Below are positions 8,053 to 17,575 of a stretch of 64,000 nucleotides of DNA, piece after piece. Origin of the DNA: Pseudomonas helleri (GTDB taxonomy: Bacteria; Pseudomonadota; Gammaproteobacteria; Pseudomonadales; Pseudomonadaceae). The DNA lies in assembly GCF_001043025.1 (NCBI RefSeq), contig NZ_JYLD01000001.1, positions 434,001 to 498,000 of the forward strand, given 5' to 3'. Within the stretch, counting starts at the first letter, position 1, and each line of letters starts with the position of its first letter. The position numbers and the translations under genes were made by a program. The notes under the pieces were generated by a model. That model had not been told where the DNA came from, did not search any database, and saw nothing but the letters and a program-made list of their open reading frames with translations.

Positions 8053-11000
8053 ATGAAGCTGCATTTTCAAGACAATCTTGACTATCAGATGGCGGCAATA
8101 GAGTCTGTCGTCAGCCTATTTAAAGGGCAGGAAATCTCGCGCTCGGAATTCACGGTCACCTACCGCCCTGAATCTGGGCCGCAGGCTTCGCTTGGTCTGG
8201 AGGAAAATGAACTCGGCGTTGGCAACCGCCTGCAACTGGTTGATGAAGAATTACTCGATAATTTGCATGCTATCCAGCTCGACAATGGCCTGCGTCCTGC
8301 TGGCAATCTCGCAAGCGGCGACTTTACGGTTGAAATGGAAACGGGCACGGGTAAAACTTACGTCTATCTCCGCACGATATTTGAACTAAATAAAAATTAC
8401 GGCTTTACAAAATTCGTAATTGTCGTACCTTCTGTTGCCATTAAAGAAGGTACGAAGAAAACGCTTGAAATTACGCGCGACCATTTTGAGAATTTGTATC
8501 CCAAGGCCAAGGGTTACGAATATTTTCTTTACGACTCTTCCAAGCCTGGGCAAGTGCGTAGTTTCGCCACGAGTTCCAATATCCAAATTATGGTGACGAC
8601 TGTTGGTGCTATCAACAAAAAAGACGTCAACAATCTCTATAAAGAGCATGAAAATACAGGCGGTGAGAAGCCTATCGACCTGATCAAGGCTACTAGCCCG
8701 ATCATTATTGTGGACGAACCACAAAGCGTGGACGGTGGCCTGCAAGGACAGGGGAAGAAGGCTTTGGATGCCATGAGCCCGCTCTGCACCCTGCGCTATT
8801 CAGCGACGCACGTCGATAAGCACCACATGGTTTATCGTCTCGACGCAGTTGATGCCTATGACCAGGGCTTGGTCAAACAGATCGAGGTTGCCTCCCTCCA
8901 AATCGAGGGCGGAAACAACAAACCTTATATAAAGCTCGAATCCACCCATAACCGTAAAGGTTCGATCACTGCAAAAATAGAAATCGATGTGCAGCGTGGG
9001 AAAAAAATCAGCCGCGAAACACTGACGGTTGAAGATGGTGATGATCTAGAGCAGATTGCTAATCGTGCCATTTATGAAAACATGCAGATTGGCACGATCA
9101 CTTGCGGCAAGAACAACGAGTCCATTCAAGTCAAGGGGCCGGGTATCGACAGAACCTTGACCCCCGGTGACGCCATTGGCGGCGTCAGCCCTGATGAGAT
9201 TAAGCGCCTGATGATCCGCCGCACGATCAAAGAGCATCTCGATAAAGAGCTGACCTTTGCTGCCAACAAGCAGCCTATCAAGGTCTTAAGCCTGTTCTTC
9301 ATCGATAGCGTTGAGCATTATCGTCAGTACGACGAAGATGGAAGCGTGGTCAAAGGCAAATATGCCTCGATGTTTGAAGAGGAATATACCAAACTCGCAA
9401 AATCCAGCGACTATCAAAGTCTCTTCAATGAAATTGACCTGGAGACAAACGCCGCTGAAGTCCATAACGGCTATTTCTCCATCGACAAGAAGGAAAAACT
9501 TGTCGATACAGCGGAAAATACTCAAGCTGGTCGCGACAACTCCGAGCGCGCCTATAACCTGATTATGCAGGAGAAGGAAAAGCTGCTGAGCTTTAGCACC
9601 AAGCTCAAATTCATCTTTTCCCACTCTGCTCTCAAGGAAGGTTGGGACAACCCGAACGTATTCCAGATTTGTGCATTGCGCGATATGGGCTCGGAGCGGG
9701 AGCGTCGCCAGACAATCGGGCGGGGCTTGCGCCTCTGCGTCAATCAGGACGGGCAGCGCCTGCGCGGGTCTGACATCAACACGTTGACTGTCATTGCTAC
9801 CGAGAGCTATGAAGAGTTTGCCGAAAACCTTCAGAAGGAAATTGAAGAAGATACCGGCATTCGCTTTGGTATCGTTGAATCGCATCAGTTCGCGACAGTA
9901 CTGATAATCGACGACAAGGGCGAGGCGGCACCGCTCGGAGTAGACCAATCTGAAAAGATTTGGAAATTCCTAAAAGCTGAGGGCTTTGTTGACGCCAAAG
10001 GCAAGGTTCAGGATTCGCTTCGCACAAGCTTGAAAGACGGCAGCTTTAAGCTGCCAGACGATATCAAAGCTGAGCTTGGTAGCAAGGCGGATGTCGCTGA
10101 AGAAGATATCCAGGGCATTCTTAAGAAACTCGCAGGAAAACTTGATATCAAGAATGCGGATGATCGACGGATCATCCGCACCCGCGAAGCGGTTCTCCAA
10201 AGCGAAGAGTTCAAGGCGCTCTGGGAGCGTATCAAGTACAAGACCACGTACAGGGTTGATTTCAATAACAATAAGCTCATTACCGATTGTGCAAAGGCTA
10301 TTCTGGACTGCCCGCCCATCACCAAAACCAGGGCGCAATTCCGGAAGGCTGACATCGCGATAGGTAAGGGCGGCGTTACGGCGGAAGAGACTGACGTCTC
10401 CCGTTTCACGACGATCCATGAGGATGACATCGAGCTTCCCGACATCATCACGGATTTGCAGGACAAGACTCAGCTGACCCGCAGCAGTATCGTCAAGATT
10501 CTTACGCAAAGCCATCGCCTGCAGGACTTTGCCCGCAACCCGCAACAGTTCATTGACTATGCGTCAGAAGCCATAAATCGCACTAAGCGATTGGCACTAG
10601 TCGATGGTATTAAGTACAGCAAAATCGGCGACGAGCACTTCTACGCGCAAGAGCTGTTCCAACAGGAAGAGCTGAAGGGTTACTTGAAAAACACCCTAGA
10701 AACGCAGAAGTCCGTCTATACGCATGTTGTCTATGACTCGGCGGGCGTAGAGAAGACCTTCGCCGAAGACCTTGAAAAGAACGAAGCTGTAAAGGTGTAC
10801 GCGAAACTGCCGTCCTGGTTCAAAATTCCTACACCGCTTGGCACCTATAACCCCGACTGGGCTGTGGTCGTCGATGATGAAGGTAGGGAAAAACTGTACT
10901 TCGTCGTTGAAACCAAAGGTAGCACTTGGTGGGGCGATCTGCGGCATGTCGAGGGCGCTAAAATAAAATGCGGTGAAAGGCACTTTGAGGAGGTCGCCAA

Positions 11001-11073
11001 TGACGACAACCCGGCACGGTACGTACGTGCGGTTGATGTCAATGGCATGATGTCGCATATCAATCAGGACTAA
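8053..11073 (+). CDS. res: Type III restriction enzyme, Res subunit
   Basis: 1006 residues. N-terminal superfamily-2 ATPase with Walker A METGTGKT (GTGKT at 98–102) and the DEPQ box (221–224) typical of type III Res, then EGWDNPNVFQIC and QTIGRGLRL helicase motifs. The C-terminal nuclease has the PD-(D/E)xK residues: D935 in NPDW and E953-x-K955 in VVETKG. The frame opens at a GTG at 8044, but TAAGGAG at 8038–8044 sits at ideal distance from ATG 8053, which is used here. With Mod it should cut unmodified foreign DNA after ATP-driven sliding. All key residues are intact. Confidence 0.96.
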   Translation: MKLHFQDNLDYQMAAIESVVSLFKGQEISRSEFTVTYRPESGPQASLGLEENELGVGNRLQLVDEELLDNLHAIQLDNGLRPAGNLASGDFTVEMETGTGKTYVYLRTIFELNKNYGFTKFVIVVPSVAIKEGTKKTLEITRDHFENLYPKAKGYEYFLYDSSKPGQVRSFATSSNIQIMVTTVGAINKKDVNNLYKEHENTGGEKPIDLIKATSPIIIVDEPQSVDGGLQGQGKKALDAMSPLCTLRYSATHVDKHHMVYRLDAVDAYDQGLVKQIEVASLQIEGGNNKPYIKLESTHNRKGSITAKIEIDVQRGKKISRETLTVEDGDDLEQIANRAIYENMQIGTITCGKNNESIQVKGPGIDRTLTPGDAIGGVSPDEIKRLMIRRTIKEHLDKELTFAANKQPIKVLSLFFIDSVEHYRQYDEDGSVVKGKYASMFEEEYTKLAKSSDYQSLFNEIDLETNAAEVHNGYFSIDKKEKLVDTAENTQAGRDNSERAYNLIMQEKEKLLSFSTKLKFIFSHSALKEGWDNPNVFQICALRDMGSERERRQTIGRGLRLCVNQDGQRLRGSDINTLTVIATESYEEFAENLQKEIEEDTGIRFGIVESHQFATVLIIDDKGEAAPLGVDQSEKIWKFLKAEGFVDAKGKVQDSLRTSLKDGSFKLPDDIKAELGSKADVAEEDIQGILKKLAGKLDIKNADDRRIIRTREAVLQSEEFKALWERIKYKTTYRVDFNNNKLITDCAKAILDCPPITKTRAQFRKADIAIGKGGVTAEETDVSRFTTIHEDDIELPDIITDLQDKTQLTRSSIVKILTQSHRLQDFARNPQQFIDYASEAINRTKRLALVDGIKYSKIGDEHFYAQELFQQEELKGYLKNTLETQKSVYTHVVYDSAGVEKTFAEDLEKNEAVKVYAKLPSWFKIPTPLGTYNPDWAVVVDDEGREKLYFVVETKGSTWWGDLRHVEGAKIKCGERHFEEVANDDNPARYVRAVDVNGMMSHINQD

Positions 11074-11104
11074 CATTCAACCAAATCTGCTGAAAGCGCT
11101 CATG

Positions 11105-11138
11105 GGCATCTCAGTCGAAGAATTTCGATTGAGGTGCC
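11105..11138 (+). terminator. Strong hairpin after the restriction operon
   Basis: A 15-base-pair stem (11105–11119 with 11124–11138, two G·U pairs) with a four-base loop begins 31 bases after the res stop. There is no T-run behind it, so it is either a Rho-assisted 3' end or a transcript-stabilising hairpin. Confidence 0.5.
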
Positions 11139-11224
11139 TCCCGCAGCTAAAAGTTAATGATGGTTTTGCACTTTAGTGTCAGCCTTCGCCAAATATTTAC
11201 ATCAAATATGCCGGCCTCAATGCC

Positions 11225-11458
11225 ATGTATGAATCGCCTTTTCAGACACAGGCTGATTTATTGATCAACGGTTGGAATGCTTCTGCGCGGTATCTGCAAT
11301 CATTCTTCCTGTCCATGCATAACGGCGATAAGTACAAATTTTCTGCCGATGAATTGTCCAGCCTCACCGAAGATCACTTTTCTATTTTTATTGAGTTAGC
11401 AGAATATTTCAGGTCTGAAGGGGGGGGCTCCCCTTCAGAGACGTTTGCGCAAAGATGA
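11225..11458 (+). CDS. Hypothetical protein, 77 residues
   Basis: A short acidic protein beginning MYESPFQTQADLLINGW; I do not recognise the family. The composition (aromatic, amphipathic: YLQSFFLSMHNGDKY, FSIFIELAEYF) looks like a genuine soluble protein. The ribosome binding site is weak. A run of seven G at 11421–11427 near the 3' end is a potential frameshift point. Its TGA overlaps the ATG of the next small frame (ATGA), suggesting a coupled pair or the broken halves of one gene. Confidence 0.5.
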   Translation: MYESPFQTQADLLINGWNASARYLQSFFLSMHNGDKYKFSADELSSLTEDHFSIFIELAEYFRSEGGGSPSETFAQR

Positions 11459-11579
11459 TTGAGCGTCGACCCGACTATCGGGAGCTACCTGTCGGTTTGT
11501 ATCCGTTTCCAGATCCGGAATTCATTTTTGTTCCCGATCAGTCCGATCTTGCCAAACATCTTTTCGACCAAAACGGGTG
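11455..11579 (+). CDS. Small frame overlapping the previous gene, 41 codons
   Basis: Starts ATGATTGAGCG and overlaps the previous stop by 4 bases. The peptide reads MIERRPDYRELPVGLYPF..., proline- and acid-rich, of unknown family. It may be a coupled small protein or the out-of-frame tail of a longer ancestral gene interrupted near the G-run at 11421–11427. Confidence 0.35.
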
Positions 11580-11981
11580 AGCGCGGAGGGCGGACCTAGG
11601 ACAAGAGTCGCTAGTGAGCGCGTCTAACCGAATGCTGATGGTTGCAACACTGCTGGTGTGCGTTTTGGCGACTATCGCCATTGCATCGAATACCGGTTGA
11701 CGTGGGCCAATGACGTGATTGACAAGTACCAAGCTTGTACCGGCATAATGATATCAACTAGTGTTCGTCATGTCGCTAATACTTTACAAAGAAGTTTGAG
11801 TCCAGCGGTGGCACCGCGACGTCCGGCAAGCTAGGAAAGGTCAACAGGTGCATAGCATTTAAGCAGAACTAACTCGGCGTAAGCATCGCAGCTATGCTTG
11901 AGCAATAGGGGGAACCCTCCTCCTCAATACAGCACTAACAGCATAGAAAATCAATCGACAACGTTATAAGGCGCTGCAAGT
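11580..11981. other. Gene-poor stretch in the island
   Basis: No reliable gene. A 28-codon frame beginning with GTG near 11614 encodes one hydrophobic segment (MLMVATLLVCVLATIAIAS-like) and could be the remnant of a membrane protein gene, possibly from a conjugation module; this is not strong enough to call. Confidence 0.35.
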
Positions 11982-12290
11982 ATGACGATGATAAAAATAG
12001 ACTTGAATAATAGAACCTTTACGCTTGATGACGTGCGCCAACTGATCGCATCGAAGGACGACTCTGTTGACCGTCAACTCCGGGTAACGGACGATGGCAT
12101 CGCGTATATTTCAGACATCACTGGCGCGGAACATAAAGATGGCCTTAGCTTCAGGCTAAATACGTGGGATGCTGGAGATAAATACACAGGACAAAAGGCT
12201 TCTTTGGATAACGCCTGGGTCAAGAAAATACACGAGATACTGATGAAAAACTGGCCGACGCCAAGCTCACCCTATATCGAAATCTACTAA
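11982..12290 (+). CDS. Hypothetical protein, 102 residues
   Basis: Begins MTMIKIDLNNRTFTLDDVRQLIASKDDS and ends NWPTPSSPYIEIY. It is small, acidic and soluble, with an early beta-strand then helix pattern, a size and composition often seen in orphan immunity or antitoxin-like proteins, but I do not recognise the family. ATG codons at 11982 and 11988 are both possible; the former follows an AAGGCG-like site. No partner gene is adjacent. Confidence 0.55.
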   Translation: MTMIKIDLNNRTFTLDDVRQLIASKDDSVDRQLRVTDDGIAYISDITGAEHKDGLSFRLNTWDAGDKYTGQKASLDNAWVKKIHEILMKNWPTPSSPYIEIY

Positions 12291-12942
12291 TCAATACCCG
12301 AAAAACTACAAGTTATTTTTTCCTACTCGTAAAGCAACACGTATGTGATTTGCTTTACGAGCCTTAATCGACCAAAAAAATAATTATAAATAGACTATAC
12401 CGATATTTCGTATGAAATCACGCAATTTAAAACATTAGCTGATACTCGTGAACATGAATTTGAATATCTAACCTGGCGTTCAGCACGTCTTAATTTTAGC
12501 GAAGATGGGACATATTAAAGCTGTTTGATTCAGTCACGCAATACTAGGCAAGTCCTGAGTAAACCGTATTTACGCAAATTTCATGCAGATATATTTCTAT
12601 GATCCCAACACTCTGTCGGGTGAGTTTCAGGAGATATCTATGTGCACATGCAAAAATCCTTGGATTTCCAGCGCCGTTGACGCAGGCCGAAACATTCCTG
12701 ACCCGCGCGTTCAGGTTGCCATCAGTATCTACGATCTGCTCTGCACTTTTTGCCGCGAAAAGTAAGCGTTTAAACCGAATTCACACTCAAGCCCACGTTG
12801 CATAGGCTTCATAGCTTTTGCCTCATTAATACCTACTTCTAAACGATTGGAGGGTATTCATATCAAGTTATTCAACGTGACCACGGCATCAGCTTGTCTT
12901 AGCGGACACTAGTCCGTCACGCCAGCACACTTCGGAAATAAT
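12291..12942. other. Gene-poor AT-rich stretch
   Basis: About 650 bases with no supported gene. A frame at 12640–12765 (MCTCKNPWISSAV..., Cys-rich) lacks convincing translation signals and is left out. The first 300 bases are strongly AT-rich, as if acquired separately. Confidence 0.4.
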
Positions 12943-13497
12943 ATGAGCAGAACCAAAGCCGTCGAACCCAGCTTCATGGATCTCATCGCGGTAAAAGAAG
13001 CCCAAGCATCAAAACTGAGCTCCGGTGCCGAAGGAAAGATCACCTATCAACTCGCCCTTTCAACCGACAGAAAACAGGTGTTCATTGCGTTGGTCGACAG
13101 CGGCAGCCAGGGCTACTTCAGCCGCGAATGGGTCAACACCGATGCCATCCTCGAAATACTGGAAAGCCTAGGTCAACGGGCAGAAGCGTTCCCCAGCAAA
13201 GTACTTCTCCCCGTGTTTGTCGGACGCTCCAGCAATAATGCGCCATTCCTTGCTGCCGCCCTACTGGCTGAAAAGCTACTGGGAAGAGATGGAAAGCTTG
13301 AATCCAAATTGCGCGTGATTGGCGATGCTAGCACCTGGAAAAAAACTGTGCTGGCACTCAAAGGTAAGCCCATGCGGGTTCGGCTCGATGGTAAACCGAT
13401 TCTATCGACATCGCAGGCGAGCAACTCATCGTCGGAGCCAAACACAGAGCAAGAGAAACCCCAGGAGACAGAGCATGCTGCTAATTCGTCAGAGTGA
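12943..13497 (+). CDS. Hypothetical protein, 184 residues, first of an overlapping pair
   Basis: Globular N-terminal 150 residues (ITYQLALSTDRKQVFIALV, then FPSKVLLPVFVGRSSNNAPFLAA) followed by a low-complexity tail rich in Ser, Glu and Gln (residues about 153–184). I do not recognise the family. The tail overlaps the start of the next gene by 23 bases, which implies translational coupling. Together the pair sits between the restriction cluster and the first integrase, where mobile elements often keep their accessory or maintenance genes. Confidence 0.6.
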   Translation: MSRTKAVEPSFMDLIAVKEAQASKLSSGAEGKITYQLALSTDRKQVFIALVDSGSQGYFSREWVNTDAILEILESLGQRAEAFPSKVLLPVFVGRSSNNAPFLAAALLAEKLLGRDGKLESKLRVIGDASTWKKTVLALKGKPMRVRLDGKPILSTSQASNSSSEPNTEQEKPQETEHAANSSE

Positions 13498-13843
13498 AGC
13501 TGCTGCCCAGATCCTCGACACTGATATGCGCCAATGGGTGGAGAACCAGTTCCGGGTTCTACAAGGTTACGGCACACAGTGGCAACCCGATGAACTCGGC
13601 TGGTTTGCCGTTTGGGGCGAAGGCGATGATCCCTATGACAAGGGGCTATTCCTTGGCGTTAGAAGCCTCCTGCACAGTCCCTATGATCCGGTAGCCTCAT
13701 TTGAAATCGTCGAGGACCACGGTCACTTCTATACCGCCGTCATCCTCCTGTCTGACCTGCTCTCGGTAGAGGTACTGATTCCGAAAGGACTCAATCTTCA
13801 ATCAGAGATGAGCACGCGACTCGCGCAATGGAGTTCGCATTGA
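13475..13843 (+). CDS. Hypothetical protein, 122 residues, second of an overlapping pair
   Basis: The ATG at 13475 follows AGGAG at 13463–13467. The protein (MLLIRQSEAAAQILDTDMRQ...) is acidic, with DELGWFAVWGEGDDPYDKG and a FEIVEDHGHFYTAVILL strand; family unknown. An in-frame opening further upstream exists but would read through the tail of the first gene out of frame. Pair partner of 12943–13497. Confidence 0.6.
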   Translation: MLLIRQSEAAAQILDTDMRQWVENQFRVLQGYGTQWQPDELGWFAVWGEGDDPYDKGLFLGVRSLLHSPYDPVASFEIVEDHGHFYTAVILLSDLLSVEVLIPKGLNLQSEMSTRLAQWSSH

Positions 13844-14013
13844 CCGGCAGCACCACCGTAAGTACCGGAAATGAACCGGAGCGGCGGACGCAATCAACAG
13901 CGCCAAGTTAACCACCCCATTCACCCAACCCTACCGACCACTGATGACGTCCCTGGCTCAGCTTTCTGGGCTGACTCAGGGATAGTCCAAACTCGTGCCA
14001 CAAAAGGTACCTT

Positions 14014-15168
14014 ATGAGCAAACTAATCCGCTTTTCCAAGCGTGTTATCGACTCACTACCACCGCAACCGACAGAGGCCAAAGCAAGAGAAAGTGAATAT
14101 TCTGATACCGAAGTTTCCGGCTTGAAATTACTGATCAACAAGCAGGGGCGAAAGTTCTTCTATCTGCGTTACCGGCACGCTGGGCGTCAGCGAAGCATGA
14201 AGCTGGGGAATTATGGTGAGTTGGATGTTGCAGAAGCCAGATTGCTTGCCCTGAAGCATCGAGCCCAGCTGTCGAATGGCATTGATCCGCAAGCAGCCGT
14301 TACAGAGTTAGGCATGACGTTTCGACGCTTCATTGATGACCACTATCTACCGCATGCCTATGCCAGTAAGCGCAGTGCGAACAGCGATGATTCAAAGTTC
14401 AAGACGCACCTGTTTGAGAAGTTTGGTGCAAGACTTCTAGCCACCATCACCCGACAGGAGATCCAACGCTACCATGACGAATTAATCAGCCGACGAGCTC
14501 CCGCCACCGCAAATCGACATTTAGCCCTTCTAAAGCGTTGTTTCAACCTCGCAATCCTTTGGGGCTACATAGATAGTAATCCGGCAACCGGAATTCGTAT
14601 GCACACAGAGAATAATCAGTCTCAACGCTTCCTAAGCATCGAAGAGGCTAAACGACTATGGTCTGCACTAGATATTGACCAAAACCCAATCGCCGCCAAA
14701 GCCATCAAGCTGATGCTGGTGACCGGCGTTAGACGTGAAGAGGCCCTTCAGGCCAGATGGGAACACATTGATCATGATAGACAGCTATGGCATTTGCCGA
14801 TAACCAAAAGTGGTCGTCAGCGCTTCGTGATGCTCAGCGAGACGGCACTTGCCGTATTAAACGAGCTTCCAAATCAGGGCGGTAGAAACTACCTGTTCCC
14901 TGGGAGTAAACTGGATAAGCCGTTGAATAACGCTCGAAAATGCTTACAGCGAGCACTCAAAGCGGCTGGCCTTACTCATCTTAGAATTCATGATTTACGC
15001 CATACCTTTGCCTCGTTAGCAATCAATAACGGTGCAACACTGTATGAGGTGCAGCATTTGTTAGGGCATGCTAGTAATACCACAACCCAACGATATGCAC
15101 ACTTAGCATCTGACAACCTGAGAATAGCATCAGCACGGGTTGGTGCACTTGTTGTTCCAACTAATTAA
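14014..15168 (+). CDS. Tyrosine recombinase / integrase (first)
   Basis: 384 residues. N-terminal arm-binding domain (LLINKQGRKFFYLRYRHAGRQRSMKLGNYGEL), core-binding middle, and a C-terminal catalytic domain with Arg240/241 (VTGVRREEAL), His326-x-x-Arg329 (HDLRHTFAS), His352 (LLGHAS) and the nucleophile Tyr361 (TTQRYAHL). All catalytic residues are intact. This P4-like architecture commonly targets tRNA genes, so it is a good candidate for the enzyme that inserted the island at tRNA-Phe. It lies in the interior rather than next to an att site, which is unusual and suggests later additions to the right. Confidence 0.93.
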   Translation: MSKLIRFSKRVIDSLPPQPTEAKARESEYSDTEVSGLKLLINKQGRKFFYLRYRHAGRQRSMKLGNYGELDVAEARLLALKHRAQLSNGIDPQAAVTELGMTFRRFIDDHYLPHAYASKRSANSDDSKFKTHLFEKFGARLLATITRQEIQRYHDELISRRAPATANRHLALLKRCFNLAILWGYIDSNPATGIRMHTENNQSQRFLSIEEAKRLWSALDIDQNPIAAKAIKLMLVTGVRREEALQARWEHIDHDRQLWHLPITKSGRQRFVMLSETALAVLNELPNQGGRNYLFPGSKLDKPLNNARKCLQRALKAAGLTHLRIHDLRHTFASLAINNGATLYEVQHLLGHASNTTTQRYAHLASDNLRIASARVGALVVPTN

Positions 15169-15281
15169 ACTGCACCATACCGCGACTTACGTTTAAACTA
15201 GCAAACCAACTAAATAATAAGAAATTAAAGCAATGTGACAACAGAGTAAAATAATAGTCCTGCGCCTATTTCTACAGCTTA

Positions 15282-15309
15282 AAAACCCAAGCCGCGACGG
15301 GTTTTTTTT
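15282..15309. terminator. Terminator between convergent genes
   Basis: AAAACCC / GGGTTTT arms around a ten-base loop, flanked by A-run and T-run, so it can stop transcription from both the integrase (plus) and the DUF927 gene (minus). Confidence 0.75.
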
Positions 15310-15373
15310 GCACATATGCACAATCCAACTCGACCACCAGAGCAGTCTACAATACCTGTGTACTTCCTATACC

Positions 15374-17575
15374 TCAGTCTTCATCCGATACGGTTTCGAC
15401 AAATCGTTCCAGACTCTCTGACCATTCAATACTATGATCTTTCAGCCACTCCATCCGCAGGTGGTAATGGGGACTTTTTCCAACAGTATTACGACCCGCG
15501 TCGGCCCGCACAAGCAATCCATCATCTTTAAATCGCTTGCCGATAATCTCCACCTCCTTAGCCCCCGAAAAGATCTTCTCAAGAAATTCTTTGGAGATCA
15601 TGAGCGTAGGCATACCTCCACTGGCTTCTTGATGACGGTACAGCGGTAAACCAAATCTCGGTGCACCTTCAGGTATTTTTTTCTGAAGAATTAACGCCGC
15701 AGATAATATTTCCAAGTAATGCCAACGTGTTCTGATCCAAAGCTCAATACAAATCAACATTCCGTTTAGCAAAGTAGTCTCATCGACAAGCTCCGAACTG
15801 AACACCTTATTTCGAAGTGCTATCCTGCCCGCCAACACCGCTAACGCGAACCTAGTTAATACTCGGTCGGGCCCAACATTACTTACATAGTTTGGACAAA
15901 CATCGACAAGATATTGCCTTACTTCATCAAGTTCCGCTTTCCAGTTTTGACGGTCCATCTCAGACAAAAGAGCTTTGATGAAGGCTGGAGCCACAGTACC
16001 GTACTGACAAGGAATTCCCGCGGAGAGCGCTTTTTTTACATCTTCAGGCAGGAATGCGTACTCTTCAGCGCCTTGACCCTCAAAGCTTACCGTCCCGCCG
16101 CCGATATTGATGTCTACTCCACGATCCAAAATACCTTGTTGCGCATTACGACTCAACATTGAAGTAATCGGAACCTCGCCAGTAGTCATAGAGAATAAGA
16201 CCCTCGGCGGCGATTCTTGGACATCACCATTACTGCTTAGTCGAGTACGACTGTTGCCATTACCGGTTCTGTAGATGAAGTTATCTAGCGTACCGTAATT
16301 GCTACTGCCGATTTCATCAATCAGCATCGGGCCTATCGAGGTTGCCTGGCCCTTGGCTTGAAGCGCGAATTCGGTCGAGCCAAAGGTCTCAATAAGAGAT
16401 GTCCCATTACGACCGGCACTGCCATGACCGGGCGCGGTGGTGTTCCCGAATAGACTAGCCACCGTAGATAGCAGTAATGTTTTGCCTCGGCCCGCCCCTC
16501 CAAAGAAGTTGAACGTGCAAGAGGAAACACCGGGCAGCACATCGAGCATTGTTGACGCTAAGCCAATTTGCAGCGCACCAGTCAGGATATTATTCTTACT
16601 GACCGGATCGAGCACCTGTATATTCCAGTCCTTAAGCGTGCCCGATTGAGCAAGCCTCGGTGCTCCAATATCAATATAAAATTTCTCCGCGTCGACACCT
16701 GGGGCGAGTATCAATTCCTGGCCGCAAACGCAGCCCTCAATTTTGAAATCATGACCTCGAAACCACCCCTCATGCTTTATCCAAGCCTGACGGTCGATTG
16801 TATTGAACGCGTGTCTCAGCAGCTCTTTTACCAGCTCCCCAAAGCTTTTAGCATTAACTACACAGGGCACCTTTGAAACTATCCACTCCGTCAGTTTCTT
16901 GGTGTCCTGCATAGTAACATTATCAATGACATGAGATATTACCTGGTACTTATGTCTCGTACGACTCAGAATATTAATGCGTGTCGAGTACTCACTACTT
17001 TTTGGGTCTTGCAGGACTTTATCGATCCAGAGAGCCGGTGCAATTTCTTCAGTCTTATCATTCTTCCGGCGTCGTACCCTCTCCAGCGAAAACTCAAAGC
17101 CTCCCAAAGTACTGAATCCATACATCGCTTCAATCAAGCCAATTTCACGTGTTTCAATCACATGCAGTAGCTCGAATGGATGCGATTTAGGCTGCTCCCC
17201 ACTTGCGGGAATCAACCACTGGCCATGTGCCGCAGGTTGAGAGGCAACACCCACGTCTAGATCTATCCTTACTGCAGCCAAGGATCGCTTCAAGAACGCT
17301 AACAACTTGCCGTCTTGAACATCAAGTTTTGACATCGGCACGAACAGCTCTGTACTTGTCTGAAAAGCTAGGAAATTCTTTAACAAAACTGGGCGAAGAC
17401 TGTTGTAGTCTGAGTGAATTTTCGCTATTGAGAAGATCACTGTCTGATTATCAAACTGCAAGCTGTGGACACCCAACAGGGAGTCGCTGTCCCCATCAAC
17501 GGCCTTCGCACCCACTAGTAGAGCTGCATCCATAACCTCAGTTGATACTGCATCGTTTGAGTGGAATCGTTTCAT
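15374..17575 (-). CDS. DUF927-domain ATPase (replication/helicase-like)
   Basis: 733 residues from ATG at 17575, which follows GAGGG and overlaps the upstream integrase stop by 4 bases (ATGA). The middle carries a Walker A (GGAGRGKT within TFNFFGGAGRGKTLLL) and a Walker B (PMLIDEIG), the hallmarks of DUF927 proteins, which are thought to be DNA-stimulated ATPases linked to phage and element replication, often with primases. The N-terminal 300 residues are not recognised. Coupled to a second integrase, it looks like the replication gene of a small phage-satellite-like or integrative element. Confidence 0.85.
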   Translation of the reverse strand: MKRFHSNDAVSTEVMDAALLVGAKAVDGDSDSLLGVHSLQFDNQTVIFSIAKIHSDYNSLRPVLLKNFLAFQTSTELFVPMSKLDVQDGKLLAFLKRSLAAVRIDLDVGVASQPAAHGQWLIPASGEQPKSHPFELLHVIETREIGLIEAMYGFSTLGGFEFSLERVRRRKNDKTEEIAPALWIDKVLQDPKSSEYSTRINILSRTRHKYQVISHVIDNVTMQDTKKLTEWIVSKVPCVVNAKSFGELVKELLRHAFNTIDRQAWIKHEGWFRGHDFKIEGCVCGQELILAPGVDAEKFYIDIGAPRLAQSGTLKDWNIQVLDPVSKNNILTGALQIGLASTMLDVLPGVSSCTFNFFGGAGRGKTLLLSTVASLFGNTTAPGHGSAGRNGTSLIETFGSTEFALQAKGQATSIGPMLIDEIGSSNYGTLDNFIYRTGNGNSRTRLSSNGDVQESPPRVLFSMTTGEVPITSMLSRNAQQGILDRGVDINIGGGTVSFEGQGAEEYAFLPEDVKKALSAGIPCQYGTVAPAFIKALLSEMDRQNWKAELDEVRQYLVDVCPNYVSNVGPDRVLTRFALAVLAGRIALRNKVFSSELVDETTLLNGMLICIELWIRTRWHYLEILSAALILQKKIPEGAPRFGLPLYRHQEASGGMPTLMISKEFLEKIFSGAKEVEIIGKRFKDDGLLVRADAGRNTVGKSPHYHLRMEWLKDHSIEWSESLERFVETVSDED

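Noticed and set aside
12583..12765. Cys-containing open frame
   Set aside because: Weak start signals and no similarity; surrounded by decayed sequence.
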